From assembly GCA_031265995.1 (NCBI GenBank), contig JAISBW010000037.1:20845-84844 (forward strand): a stretch of DNA of 64,000 nucleotides. The letters run 5' to 3'. The translations under genes were made by a program, and so were the position numbers. Positions 39,499 through 48,968 of this stretch are shown piece after piece; positions within the stretch are counted from its first letter, which is position 1; every line of letters starts with the position of its first letter. Below the pieces are notes generated by a model. That model was not told the origin of the DNA. It saw only the letters and a list, made by a program, of their open reading frames with translations, and made no database searches. The DNA comes from Oscillospiraceae bacterium (lineage in GTDB: Bacteria; Bacillota; Clostridia; Oscillospirales; Acutalibacteraceae).

Positions 39499-39522
39499 AA
39501 GTTTGCATTTGTTGCAGATTTA

Positions 39523-39684
39523 AGAGACTGTCTAATATCTCCGAAATAGCACATATTTTAGTTAAAATTTTAAAATTTTGCATTGCTTATTAATTAAATA
39601 CGCCAGTATTCGCCTCCCTCGCGCTTTAAATTTTAAAAATTTTATCATAAAATCTGCACTACTTAGAGATATTAGACAGGTTCT
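39523..39684. repeat. Family B repeat, copy B2
   Basis: agagactgtctaatatctccgaaatagcac...gagatattagacaggttct; body nearly identical to B1. Confidence 0.9.
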
Positions 39685-39702
39685 AAATCGGAGGAATTTT
39701 TT

Positions 39703-39984
39703 GTGAGTAGATTTCTGAAAAATACTATTTTATTTGTGCTGTTTGCCGCTTTGATTTTTTCTGAGAAATGTGCGATGGCAAACGAAAAAGAAGAATTAGA
39801 AACTAAATTATCTCAGCCTATTGGTGAAGATGATATTGGTTTATTTTTCGGCTGTTTAGATAAAAAGGAGTCCGCAATGAACAAATTATATTTTTTATTC
39901 CTAGAGAAGAGAGAATTTATTTTTTTTCATTTATGTCTGTTGGTATTTTTCCTGATAGATGGTCAAGTTTGTTTCAGAAATTAA
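39703..39984 (+). CDS. Hypothetical small protein with signal-like N-terminus, possibly truncated
   Basis: GTG start with gaggaatt RBS directly after B2; MSRFLKNTILFVLFAALIFSEKCAMANEKEELE. Confidence 0.4.
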   Translation: MSRFLKNTILFVLFAALIFSEKCAMANEKEELETKLSQPIGEDDIGLFFGCLDKKESAMNKLYFLFLEKREFIFFHLCLLVFFLIDGQVCFRN

Positions 39985-40055
39985 CTAAAACAATTTTTAA
40001 ATATAGGGAGTTAGTTTATGGCTTGAGACCAAAAAAAAAGAACAGTTTGCTAGAA

Positions 40056-40132
40056 CCGCCCGTGGCGAAGCAGGATATCGCGTCAGATTCCGATTCTGAA
40101 GGTCGGGGGTTCGAATCCCTCCGGGTGGGCCA
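40056..40132 (+). tRNA. tRNA-Arg (anticodon CCG), CCA encoded
   Basis: CCGCCCG/CGGGTGG acceptor, GCGA..TCGC D-stem, tcaga-ttCCGat-tctga anticodon arm, GGGGGTTCGAATCCCTC T-arm. Confidence 0.88.
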
Positions 40133-40181
40133 ATTGTCTCATGCATAATTTTTAGGTGAATTTATAGGCATTTTTATCTTA

Positions 40182-40243
40182 AGAATCTGTTCTCACAAAC
40201 TATGAAACGCTATTTTCAAATAGATTTTGTTAATTTTCTTTTG
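40182..40243. repeat. Family C repeat, partial copy C4
   Basis: agaatctgttctcacaaactatgaaacgctattttcaaatagattttgttaattttctt. Confidence 0.7.
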
Positions 40244-40381
40244 TTCGCTGTAAATTTGCCTCAAAAATCTATTGACAATTTGGTTTTTTTTATGCTCTAA
40301 TTATCATAATAAAGTCTGGTACTTGTATTGTTTTTATAATCATAAAATTTAGAAATTAATCGGTGGTTTGTTTTTTAAATA

Positions 40382-41773
40382 ATGTTACATAGTTTTAATT
40401 GTTTTTGCGATGATTTTAAAATCAATCAATGTATGTGTTTTGCCAAGAATTTATTTTTGGCGGCTTTTTTTTCAGCTTTAATTTTAAGAACAATAGGAAT
40501 TTACAGTTTGCTTAGTAATACGATTGACTCTTGTTTGTTTTCATCAGTCTCGATTTTAGGATGCTTGATTTTGCTTTTTCAAGCGATATTTTTGGAAAAG
40601 TTAAAAAAAGTCGATAAATTGTTGGTTCTGTTTTTTTTTGCGTCTATAATTTCCTGTATAGTCAATCTAAAATATGAGGTTTGGAATAATTTCAAAGAAT
40701 TAATATGGAGCGCGTTAAGTTTTTTTCTAGTTTATTCTCCTGATAATGACAACGAAAAAATAATTGAAATTTTTAAAAAGGTTATAATTATTTTATGCTT
40801 TTTTGTATCGGCTTTATCGATAATAGATTTTATTATTCAGCAAAATTATATTCTTTATTTTGAAAATAAAACTATTTTTATAGGGTTTATAGAAAATAGA
40901 CTTTATGGTTTATATTTTAATCCAAATGTTGCTTCAAAACTTGCACTACTGTCGATTTTGTTTTCAATAGAATTGATTTTATCACAGCCTAAAAAAACAA
41001 AATTTCAAATAACGGCAATTATCGTTCAGTTTATTTATATTTCCCTTTCTTGGTCCAGAGTCGTAACGGTTGCGTTATCTATAGTTACAGCACTAATATC
41101 TTTAGTGTTTTTTTATCAGTATAAAATAAAAAAATTTCTAAAAAGTTTGTCATTATCTTTATTTTTGGGTTTAAGTTCTGTTTTATTGAATAAATTATGC
41201 AGATTGATTTTTTCATTTATTCCACCAATGATGAGCAAAGTTTTCGGAATAAGCGGTATCCCGATTGAAAATATAAATATGGTAAGATCTGACATAGTTC
41301 GTAACGGAATTTCAAACTTAAGATTTAAAATATGGCTCAGTGCATGGGATTTATTTAAAACTTCACCAATTTTTGGAACTTCTCCACGTGGTATAGTTAA
41401 ATATGCTCAGAATGTTATTCCTGAGACATTTATAGCTATTAAAAATTATCAATTCATGCATAATATATTTTTCGGTGCTTTTGTTTATACGGGCGTTTTG
41501 GGATCGGTATTTATTATTTCTTTTTTTATTAAAAAAATAATAATTATTTTAAAATTTTATAAGAAAAAATCATTTAAAATGAATAGTTTAAAGTTTGACT
41601 TTATGATATTATCGCTATTTGCTGTCGCTGTTTACAGTTTGTTTGAACAGGAAATAATTTTTACCAATACTATAAACTGTTTGATTTTTTGGTTATTTTT
41701 AAGCGAAATTGTTCGTTTTGTAAAATTGGCGCAAAGTAAAGAGTTTTTCGAAAAAATAGGAGAGTTATCATGA
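40382..41773 (+). CDS. O-antigen ligase/polymerase-like polytopic membrane protein
   Basis: ~10-12 hydrophobic segments; GLYFNPNVASKLALLSI and WLSAWDLFKTSPIFGTSPRGI resemble the O-antigen ligase (Wzy_C) family. Confidence 0.7.
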   Translation: MLHSFNCFCDDFKINQCMCFAKNLFLAAFFSALILRTIGIYSLLSNTIDSCLFSSVSILGCLILLFQAIFLEKLKKVDKLLVLFFFASIISCIVNLKYEVWNNFKELIWSALSFFLVYSPDNDNEKIIEIFKKVIIILCFFVSALSIIDFIIQQNYILYFENKTIFIGFIENRLYGLYFNPNVASKLALLSILFSIELILSQPKKTKFQITAIIVQFIYISLSWSRVVTVALSIVTALISLVFFYQYKIKKFLKSLSLSLFLGLSSVLLNKLCRLIFSFIPPMMSKVFGISGIPIENINMVRSDIVRNGISNLRFKIWLSAWDLFKTSPIFGTSPRGIVKYAQNVIPETFIAIKNYQFMHNIFFGAFVYTGVLGSVFIISFFIKKIIIILKFYKKKSFKMNSLKFDFMILSLFAVAVYSLFEQEIIFTNTINCLIFWLFLSEIVRFVKLAQSKEFFEKIGELS

Positions 41774-42906
41774 AATTTACTTGCGAAAAGGACGTATTAG
41801 CAAACGCTTTATCAGGAGTTATCAGATCGGCCGCCGTGCGTTCTGATAAACCTATTCTTGAAGGAATTCATATAAAATCAGAAAAATTAAATATTAAAAT
41901 CGAAAGTTATAACATGGAATTTGGAATCCAAACCAATATTGATGCGAATAAGAATGAAGATGGTGCAGGCGTTGCTAAAGTTTTCGAAGAAGGTGCAGTT
42001 GTAGTTCCTGCTAAAATTTTTATGGATATTGTAAAAAAACTCCCTTCTGCTCCGATTGAAATAAGTTCAGAAAAAACAAATGTAAAAATCGTTTGCGGCG
42101 ATTGCAAGTTTTCTATCTCCGGTTTTGATTCTTCGGATTTTCCAAAGCTTCCAGTTTTAGAAAATGAAAAATCAATAATTTTGCCGGCGGAAACACTAAA
42201 AAGCATGATTCAACAAACGATTTTCGCAGTGGGAACAGAAGATGGAGATAATTCCGTCCATACTGGAGTTCTTTTTGAGATACTAGAACAATTCTTGACT
42301 TTGGTTTCTATAGACGGTTTTCGCCTTGCATTAAGGCGCGAACCAGTTTCAATAAAAAACAATATTAGAATAGTAATTCCAGGAAAAGCATTAAATGAGG
42401 TTTTGCGTTTAATTTCCAATGATGAAACTGATGTTGAAATGTTTTTAAGCGAAAGATATATTTTTTTTAAACTTAAAAATTACATACTGCTTTCCAGGCT
42501 TTTAGAAGGCGAATTTATAGATTACAAAACCGCGATTCCAAAAGAAAGCACAATGAAAATCAAAGTAAAATCACGCGAGTTAATATCAGTATTGGAACGA
42601 GTTTCGATTGTTATAAACGATCGTCTTCAAAATCCTGTTAGAGCAATGGTTGATGTTGACCATATTAAATTTTCATGTTCCGCTCCCCTGGGACGTTCAA
42701 GCGATGAAATATCGGTGGATTCTGAAGGCGCGGCGTTGGAAATCGCGTTTAATGATAAATTTATGATCGACGCCTTAAAAAACTCAGAAACTGATAAAGT
42801 TTTGATTGAAATGACGACCTCGATTAAACCAATTAAAATAACACCAATCGATGGTGATTCATTTTTATTTTTAGTCTTGCCGGTGAGAATTAGAGATGAT
42901 GAATAA
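41770..42906 (+). CDS. dnaN: DNA polymerase III beta subunit (sliding clamp)
   Basis: MKFTCEKDVLANALSGVIRSAAVRSDKPILEGIHI...GDCKFSISGFDSSDFPKLP...LVSIDGFRLALRR...PIKITPIDGDSFLFLVLPVRI. Confidence 0.92.
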   Translation: MKFTCEKDVLANALSGVIRSAAVRSDKPILEGIHIKSEKLNIKIESYNMEFGIQTNIDANKNEDGAGVAKVFEEGAVVVPAKIFMDIVKKLPSAPIEISSEKTNVKIVCGDCKFSISGFDSSDFPKLPVLENEKSIILPAETLKSMIQQTIFAVGTEDGDNSVHTGVLFEILEQFLTLVSIDGFRLALRREPVSIKNNIRIVIPGKALNEVLRLISNDETDVEMFLSERYIFFKLKNYILLSRLLEGEFIDYKTAIPKESTMKIKVKSRELISVLERVSIVINDRLQNPVRAMVDVDHIKFSCSAPLGRSSDEISVDSEGAALEIAFNDKFMIDALKNSETDKVLIEMTTSIKPIKITPIDGDSFLFLVLPVRIRDDE

Positions 42907-42913
42907 TTGAATT

Positions 42914-44053
42914 CTAGGAATAAACACGTATGCTTTGTATTATTCCGAAACAAATAAAGAGACATATCACAGAAGAACCACCTGCGCTGAAAAACGGTAG
43001 CGTGACACCAATTACAGGTATTAGACTTAAGCACATGCCTATATTAAATATGCATTGTGAGGCTATTAATCCAATAAAACCAAAACAAATGTTAACCCCT
43101 AGTTGATCACGGGCGCGGCGCGCAACAAAGGATATTCTCAAGATCAGAAAAATCATTAAAATTAATATTAAAAAACATCCTGCAAATCCAAGCTCTTCTC
43201 CGGAAACTGAAAATATAAAATCACTTTCTTGAATGGGAACAGAGCCATCTCCGACTCTTTTTCCACAAAAGAGTCCTTTTCCGAAAATCCCCCCGGAACC
43301 AATTGAGATTTTGCCTTGAATTTGTTGAAAACCCACTCCTAGCGGATCTGATTCGGGATTAAATTGATTTAGTATTCTATTTTTTTGATATGGAGCAAGA
43401 GCAAAATTCCACATCAAAGGTGCTGAGATTGCAAATGCGGTTATTGCCCAAAGAAAATATTTGGATTCTATTCCATCAATAAACATTTCAAAAACTGCAA
43501 TACACAAAAAAATTATCGCAGCGCCATCATCGCCTTGCAAATGTGTGAATAAAATCGGAACAAACACATGAAACGCCAAAAGGATCAAACATTTCATTTT
43601 TGGCGAAAGTTTCCTGTTTCTTACTCGTTTTTCAGAAAGATTATTTAAAATTTCAAGATGTTTTGCGATCGTGACGATAAATCCGATTTTGATTAATTCA
43701 GATGGCTGAAAGCTCATGCCAAAGGGCAATTTCACCCATGCCCGCGCATTTACTCCGGAAATGCCAGTAATGTTCGTTCCAAAAATTAGGGTAAAAATAA
43801 ATAAAGCTACACAAATACATCCGATCGAGAAATAATGTTTTGCAATTTTTCTATAATCAACAAATTGAATTAAAAACGCCAAAACAATACCAAGAAAAAC
43901 CGCTATTAATTGGGATTTACAAAAGCCCCCACTTGCTCTTGCAGCACTGATATTAAGCAAAAGACCATAAAAAGACACTATCGCTATTATAAGCCATAAT
44001 AGCTTATCTATTTTCTGTATAACGTTTTTCGAAAGGGCAAAAAAACCAGCCAT
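42914..44053 (-). CDS. RodA/FtsW/SpoVE-family SEDS protein
   Basis: GVNARAWVKLPFGMSFQPSELIKIGFIV, LQGDDGAAIIFL, FIFSVSGEELGFAGCF, GVTLPFFSAGGSSVICLFICFGIIQSI. Confidence 0.9.
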   Translation of the reverse strand: MAGFFALSKNVIQKIDKLLWLIIAIVSFYGLLLNISAARASGGFCKSQLIAVFLGIVLAFLIQFVDYRKIAKHYFSIGCICVALFIFTLIFGTNITGISGVNARAWVKLPFGMSFQPSELIKIGFIVTIAKHLEILNNLSEKRVRNRKLSPKMKCLILLAFHVFVPILFTHLQGDDGAAIIFLCIAVFEMFIDGIESKYFLWAITAFAISAPLMWNFALAPYQKNRILNQFNPESDPLGVGFQQIQGKISIGSGGIFGKGLFCGKRVGDGSVPIQESDFIFSVSGEELGFAGCFLILILMIFLILRISFVARRARDQLGVNICFGFIGLIASQCIFNIGMCLSLIPVIGVTLPFFSAGGSSVICLFICFGIIQSIRVYS

Positions 44054-44187
44054 AGTTTTAAATTGCAGCTCAAAGTAAATTTTTTAAAAACATAGTTTCA
44101 ATTCAATTATTATCATAATTAAAAAAATAATTGATAATGATCATTCCGCGATTTTAAAATAAGAAAATAAAATTGTCAAAAATATCA

Positions 44188-44352
44188 AGAACCTGTCCTC
44201 AAAAAGATTAAAATACCTAATCTTCAATAATTTTTTTCAAAATTTTATCAAAAATGCTCAGAATACGTAAAGCATTCATTGCGCTTTTTTTATCATTACT
44301 GAAGAAAAATTCTTCAAAAATTTGGAATTTGCCCTTTTGAATACAGGTTCTT
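44188..44352. repeat. Family A repeat, copy A7 (full)
   Basis: agaacctgtcctcaaaaagattaaaatacc...gcccttttgaatacaggttctt. Confidence 0.9.
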
Positions 44353-44381
44353 AATTTTGGCATGAAAAAAGAGGCTTAGAA

Positions 44382-45152
44382 TTGAACTATATAGCTCTAT
44401 TAAACGCTTTTAACGTATGGGTCGAAGATAACCATTTGCCTGCGGCTTCACAGCTAATTATGTATAAATTGATACATATTTTTAATCGTTGCGGCTGGGC
44501 TGAATGGGTTTCAGTAGATACCTTAAGGTTAATGAGCGCTACGCAAATTAAGTCTGAAAAAACTTTCAGGCTTAATCGTGACAAATTAATTGAAGCGGAT
44601 TTAATTGAATATCGGCGTGGAAAGAAAGAATTCCCGAGCAGATATAAAATTAGCGAAAAAGTTCTAAATGATTTTGAAACAAAATACAAGGCAAAATTTA
44701 CCGCTGATCTTACAACTAATTCTATCTCTGATATTACCGATAATGTTACCGGTAATATTACCGATGATTCTTTTTCTAGGGCAAAATTTACCGCTAATTC
44801 TACCGTTAATTCTACCTCTAATATTACCGGTAATGTTACCGCTAATATGGGTGGTAATCCTCCCCACATATATAAACAAAAACAAAGACAAAAACAAAAA
44901 TATACTTCCAAAACACCTAACGGTGTTTCGGTTTTATGTGCTGATTCACATGCTAGTAAAAACGCATATGACTTTGGCTATACTTGTTGCAACTTCTTTC
45001 ATATCGTATTGGAATTTGATCTTCTGAATACAGATTCTAAAATTTTTTCAGCCGCACTAATTTTTGAACATAAACAAAAAATTTCTACTGCTGCTTTAAG
45101 TTCTTCGATATTTGGATTTGACGGGGCAATTCTGATATTTGAATCTTCATGA
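44382..45152 (+). CDS. Phage/plasmid replication-initiator-like protein (DnaD-type N-terminus), probably truncated
   Basis: NYIALLNAFNVWVEDNHLPAASQLIMYKLIHIFNRCGWAEWVSV..L linker of T/N-rich repeats typical of phage replication proteins; 3' part is antisense to an aminotransferase and crosses a repeat A relic. Confidence 0.5.
   Translation: MNYIALLNAFNVWVEDNHLPAASQLIMYKLIHIFNRCGWAEWVSVDTLRLMSATQIKSEKTFRLNRDKLIEADLIEYRRGKKEFPSRYKISEKVLNDFETKYKAKFTADLTTNSISDITDNVTGNITDDSFSRAKFTANSTVNSTSNITGNVTANMGGNPPHIYKQKQRQKQKYTSKTPNGVSVLCADSHASKNAYDFGYTCCNFFHIVLEFDLLNTDSKIFSAALIFEHKQKISTAALSSSIFGFDGAILIFESS
44695..44855. repeat. Short-period palindromic array (ggtaatattacc / attaccggtaat type)
   Basis: Repeated taccg(g/a)taat units within the replication-initiator-like ORF; opens several frames on both strands. 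Confidence 0.7.
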
Positions 45153-46303
45153 TCGTCTCCATAAGGAAAAGCAGCACCTGCAGGCGTTATTATTAAACCA
45201 GCTTCGGCGCACAAATCTACAATACGACGTGCACTACCAAATGTTTGTACGCTGATAAAATACCCCCCCTGGGGCTCTGTCCATTCAATTATTGGATTTT
45301 CTTCAAAATTTTTTTTAAACGAATTTATAATCAAATCAAATTTTGGTTTTAAAATAAAAGAATGTTTATTCATATGATTAGAAACTTTATTTTCTAAGAA
45401 AACTATATGTCTGAGTTGGTTTATTTTATCAAATCCTATTGTTTTAAAAGAATAATAATCTTTGATTTCTTTAAAATTAGATTTTCGGCAACCGATTGCT
45501 GATATTCCACCGCCTGCAAAAGTTATTTTTGATGTGGAACAAAAAGCGATTACAAGATTTTCATTGTTTGTTTCACGGCATTTTTTGAATATATTTGGTA
45601 TCTCGATTTTTTTATTTCCTAATTCATGAACACTATAAGCATTATCCCAGAAAATTCTGAAGTCCTTTGCAGCGGGTTTTAATCTTGAAAATTTATCAAC
45701 TGTTTCTTCTGAATAAACGATCCCTTGCGGGTTTGAAAACTTGGGAACACACCAAATACCTTTAATTTTTTCGTCATTTTCTGATAAATCGATAACCTGA
45801 TTCATGTCTGGTCCATTTTTGAGCATTTTAATTTGAATCATATCGATACCAAAGTATTCGCAAAGCTTAAAATGACGATCATATCCAGGGCTTGGGCAAA
45901 GAAATTTTACCATTTTATTCGACCAGGGTTTGCATCCATTCACTCCTTTAACAAAAAAATGCGTAAGGACGTCATGCATCATTGAAAGACTGGAATTTCC
46001 GCCTATAATCACATCATTGGGTTCGCACCCAATAAAACCTGCCATAATCGATCTAGCTTCCGGCAAACCCTCAAGACAACCGTAATTTCGGATATCAATT
46101 CCTGACTTTTCTCTATAATCGTTTAAAATTTTATCGTCTATGCAATTTAAAATCTTTTCCGAAAGATATAATTGATCAGACGAAGGCTTACCTCGCGACA
46201 TATCAAGTTTTAATTTTCTTTTTTTAATATTCAGATATTCATTTTTCATTTTATTTAATTTAGTTATTAAACTTTCTTTATCTATTCTAAAAAAACTGTT
46301 CAA
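44999..46303 (-). CDS. Class I aminotransferase (aspartate aminotransferase subgroup Ic-like)
   Basis: LDMSRGKPSSDQL, NYGCLEGLPEARSIMAGFIG, NSSLSMMHDVLTHF, CSTSKITFAGGGISAIGCR motifs. Confidence 0.88.
   Translation of the reverse strand: MNSFFRIDKESLITKLNKMKNEYLNIKKRKLKLDMSRGKPSSDQLYLSEKILNCIDDKILNDYREKSGIDIRNYGCLEGLPEARSIMAGFIGCEPNDVIIGGNSSLSMMHDVLTHFFVKGVNGCKPWSNKMVKFLCPSPGYDRHFKLCEYFGIDMIQIKMLKNGPDMNQVIDLSENDEKIKGIWCVPKFSNPQGIVYSEETVDKFSRLKPAAKDFRIFWDNAYSVHELGNKKIEIPNIFKKCRETNNENLVIAFCSTSKITFAGGGISAIGCRKSNFKEIKDYYSFKTIGFDKINQLRHIVFLENKVSNHMNKHSFILKPKFDLIINSFKKNFEENPIIEWTEPQGGYFISVQTFGSARRIVDLCAEAGLIITPAGAAFPYGDDHEDSNIRIAPSNPNIEELKAAVEIFCLCSKISAAEKILESVFRRSNSNTI
45013..45040. repeat. Relic end of a family A repeat inside the aminotransferase 3' end
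   Basis: aatttgatcttctgaatacagattctaa versus family A end ttttgatccttttgaatacaggttctaa. Confidence 0.65.
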
Positions 46304-46507
46304 AGTTTTCCTCTGTTTTTATAAAATTTTAAGTAAATAAGTATGTATGTTTCTCTAATTTGAGAATACGAATCTCTAACGAACATATAAGTCCTTTAAA
46401 AACCTATAGAAACCCCATCCAGAGCAAACAAATAAACACCTAAAACTTGCTAAAATCACCTACAACAGCTAAAGTACTGTAGAAAAACGATGCATTAAAT
46501 TTTATTT

Positions 46508-47227
46508 TTAATCAAAAAAAGTAGTGTTTTTTCTTATGTAATCTTCAAAACGCTCAATACTTGAATTTACAACCAGATCTTCGGGAAATCCAATACTTTC
46601 GAGTAATTCAACTGCGCCGTCAAACCGCCCTACGTGCTCGCATATATGTGAATCCGAATTTACAATTACAGGAACTCTGTACTTTTTGCAGCATTCTGCG
46701 ATTTTTTCACAATTAACACGACTTCCGAACCTGACTTCAAAAGAACTTGCATTAATTTCAACTAATTTTGAATTTTTTTTAAAAACAGGTATAACTTTTT
46801 CAAAATCATATTCAAAGCCCGGGACTCCGCTGTGACCGACAACATTTATTAACGGATTCTCAGCCACGGCAAGCCAAGCATTAGTGCATTCTTCAATTCC
46901 ATGCGAACCGTTCCACGTAACTTCATGAATTGATGCAATAATCCAATCAAGTTCAAATTTAAGCTCAGGAACATCTACATGACCTGACGAACCCAGAACA
47001 TTTGCTTCCATGCCACGCAAAATCTTTACTCCTTCAATTTCTTTAGGGAGAATTTTAAGGTTATCAAAATACCAAGATCCAGGTGCCCCTGGAACGTTAC
47101 CATTATGATCAGTTATTGCTATGGCCCATAAACTCTTAGATTTAGCCGATTTGATATTTTCCAAAATAGTACTGTAGGCATGAACAGACGCAACTGTGTG
47201 GCAATGAGTATCAGCAATTATTTTCAT
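46508..47227 (-). CDS. PHP-domain phosphoesterase (YcdX-like)
   Basis: ADTHCHTVASVHAYST, ITDHNG, GMEANV, ASIHE, VVGHSG, NSDSH metal-ligand motifs. Confidence 0.88.
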   Translation of the reverse strand: MKIIADTHCHTVASVHAYSTILENIKSAKSKSLWAIAITDHNGNVPGAPGSWYFDNLKILPKEIEGVKILRGMEANVLGSSGHVDVPELKFELDWIIASIHEVTWNGSHGIEECTNAWLAVAENPLINVVGHSGVPGFEYDFEKVIPVFKKNSKLVEINASSFEVRFGSRVNCEKIAECCKKYRVPVIVNSDSHICEHVGRFDGAVELLESIGFPEDLVVNSSIERFEDYIRKNTTFFD

Positions 47228-47334
47228 AATTTCACCCGTTTAGAATGTGTTAATCATTATTAGCGGCGGCGCCCCCATCCTCCACTCGTGGCAGAAAGAA
47301 AAAAGCTCCAAACACCTTGTGATATAACCGGAAC

Positions 47335-47523
47335 TTAAGCAATATTCACAAGTTTTCCGGAACGAATGCAGCGAGTACATGCACTAATTCTTTTTCTTAA
47401 ACCGTTAACCACAACATGGGCGTGCCGCACGTTGGGTTTCCATTTTCTATTTGAACGCCTATGGGAATGAGAAACTTTAATCCCAAAGCACAAACACTTG
47501 CCGCAAAGATCACATTTTGACAT
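47335..47523 (-). CDS. rpmB: 50S ribosomal protein L28
   Basis: MSKCDLCGKCLCFGIKVSHSHRRSNRKWKPNVRH...RISACTRCIRSGK; start trimmed to internal ATG. Confidence 0.94.
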   Translation of the reverse strand: MSKCDLCGKCLCFGIKVSHSHRRSNRKWKPNVRHAHVVVNGLRKRISACTRCIRSGKLVNIA

Positions 47524-47611
47524 AACAAACAAGCCCCTAATATGAATTAACAATTAATTTTAGATAAACTCAGAGATAATCCTTAAAATAAAATATGCAG
47601 AAAACAGATTC

Positions 47612-48034
47612 TCAAAATATTTTTTCAAGCAGAGAACCTATTTTACTGCCTTTGCGAAAGATATCACCAACCCCTACGATATCAGCTATTTCTTCTACTA
47701 TTCCCGTACTAATTCCACCGGAAACACTTCTTAAATCATCTTCTGTTAATTTTCCCACTCTTTTATTATTTCTTATTCTACTGTCAAAACCGCCGGATAT
47801 ATTTTTCATATTATCTTCCGTTAATTCTTTGTTTTTTTCAGCAAGTTTTTCCATAGATAATTTGTATAAATTAAAATCCATAAAACCAACAAAACCACAC
47901 GCAACTTTATGAGATTCTTCTAATGTTTTCGCTTCTGAAAACTCAGTTTCTCTTTTCTTATCTTCTGAAATTAATTTGAACAATTCCAAAAACTTTTCTT
48001 CAAATTTTTTTCCGTCTTTTTCGTTATTCTCCAC
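47612..48034 (-). CDS. Nif11-like leader RiPP precursor with two consecutive GG motifs
   Basis: Leader shared with 48074-48484 (KFLELFKLISEDKK...KTLEESHKVACGFVG.MDFNLYK) followed by LTEDNMKNISGG and LTEDDLRSVSGG. Confidence 0.7.
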   Translation of the reverse strand: MENNEKDGKKFEEKFLELFKLISEDKKRETEFSEAKTLEESHKVACGFVGFMDFNLYKLSMEKLAEKNKELTEDNMKNISGGFDSRIRNNKRVGKLTEDDLRSVSGGISTGIVEEIADIVGVGDIFRKGSKIGSLLEKIF

Positions 48035-48073
48035 AATAAATCACCTCTTAATAAAAACCGACTAATGACAAAA

Positions 48074-48484
48074 TTACTCAGATTTGATCTTGTCTTGTTC
48101 ATCTGATTTGAACATATTATTAAGAGCCATTCCAACTTTCTTTCCCGCACTAAAGCTACTTGACAAAGGGCCTAAAAGACCGTTTATCGTTCCTAAAAAA
48201 TCAGGCGAAGCCCACGAATCCGGCACATCGGCAAAATAACTTTTTCCTCCAGAAACTCTTGAAAAATGCTCATCACTTAATTCACTGCTCTTAAACACCA
48301 AATCGGAAATATTCTTGAAAGCTTTTTTGTAAAGATCAAAATCTATTTCTCCCACGAACTTACACGCAACCCTGTGTGACTCTTCCAGCGTCTTAGTTTT
48401 TCTAAACTCTTCTTTTTTTTCGTAGTCTTTAGAAATTAAATCGAACAAACCTAAAAACTTTTTTCTGAATTCTTTCTCTTCCAA
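48074..48484 (-). CDS. Nif11-like leader RiPP precursor
   Basis: KFLGLFDLISKDYEKK...KTLEESHRVACKFVGEIDFDLYK...LSDEHFSRVSGG then a different C-terminal core. Confidence 0.7.
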   Translation of the reverse strand: MEEKEFRKKFLGLFDLISKDYEKKEEFRKTKTLEESHRVACKFVGEIDFDLYKKAFKNISDLVFKSSELSDEHFSRVSGGKSYFADVPDSWASPDFLGTINGLLGPLSSSFSAGKKVGMALNNMFKSDEQDKIKSE

Positions 48485-48640
48485 ACTTCAACACCTCGCT
48501 TAAAACACAAACCAATTACCTCTACGATGTTACCAAATTTTTTAAAGGCTGTCAAACGAAACCCATAAGAAGATTTTTGTAATAAACCCAAAAGAACTCA
48601 AAATTCTACAGATTATCACCACGCTGCTCTCATCTTTAAC

Positions 48641-48717
48641 TGGCACGCCGAAAGGGATTCGAACCCCTGACCTACTGCTTAGAAGGCAGTTGCTCTATCC
48701 TGCTGAGCTATCGGCGC
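48641..48717 (-). tRNA. tRNA-Arg (anticodon TCT), CCA encoded
   Basis: Reverse complement GCGCCGATAGCTCAGCAGGATAGAGCAACTGCCTTCTAAGCAGTAGGTCAGGGGTTCGAATCCCTTTCGGCGTGCCA folds as a canonical tRNA. Confidence 0.95.
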
Positions 48718-48968
48718 TTTATTCAAAACCCAACAACATATGATCTTTATTTTTCGCCAAATAAAAATCATCAAAAACAGACAGTTATCATTTAAAGAAA
48801 ATGACCTGTAAATGATCATTCTACCACGATAAAAAAATGAAGCAAATACCTGAATTCAAAAGTAGATTTTTTAGCTTGGATATTTTTATATATTGACTAT
48901 TTTGCACTAATTATTTATAATGTAAAATAATATAGTGTACAATTTCTATATAAAGAGAGGAAAATAAC

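Noticed and set aside
39933-40148. ORF 39933..40148
   Set aside because: Overlaps the complete tRNA-Arg(CCG) at 40056-40132, so its C-terminal half is tRNA sequence.
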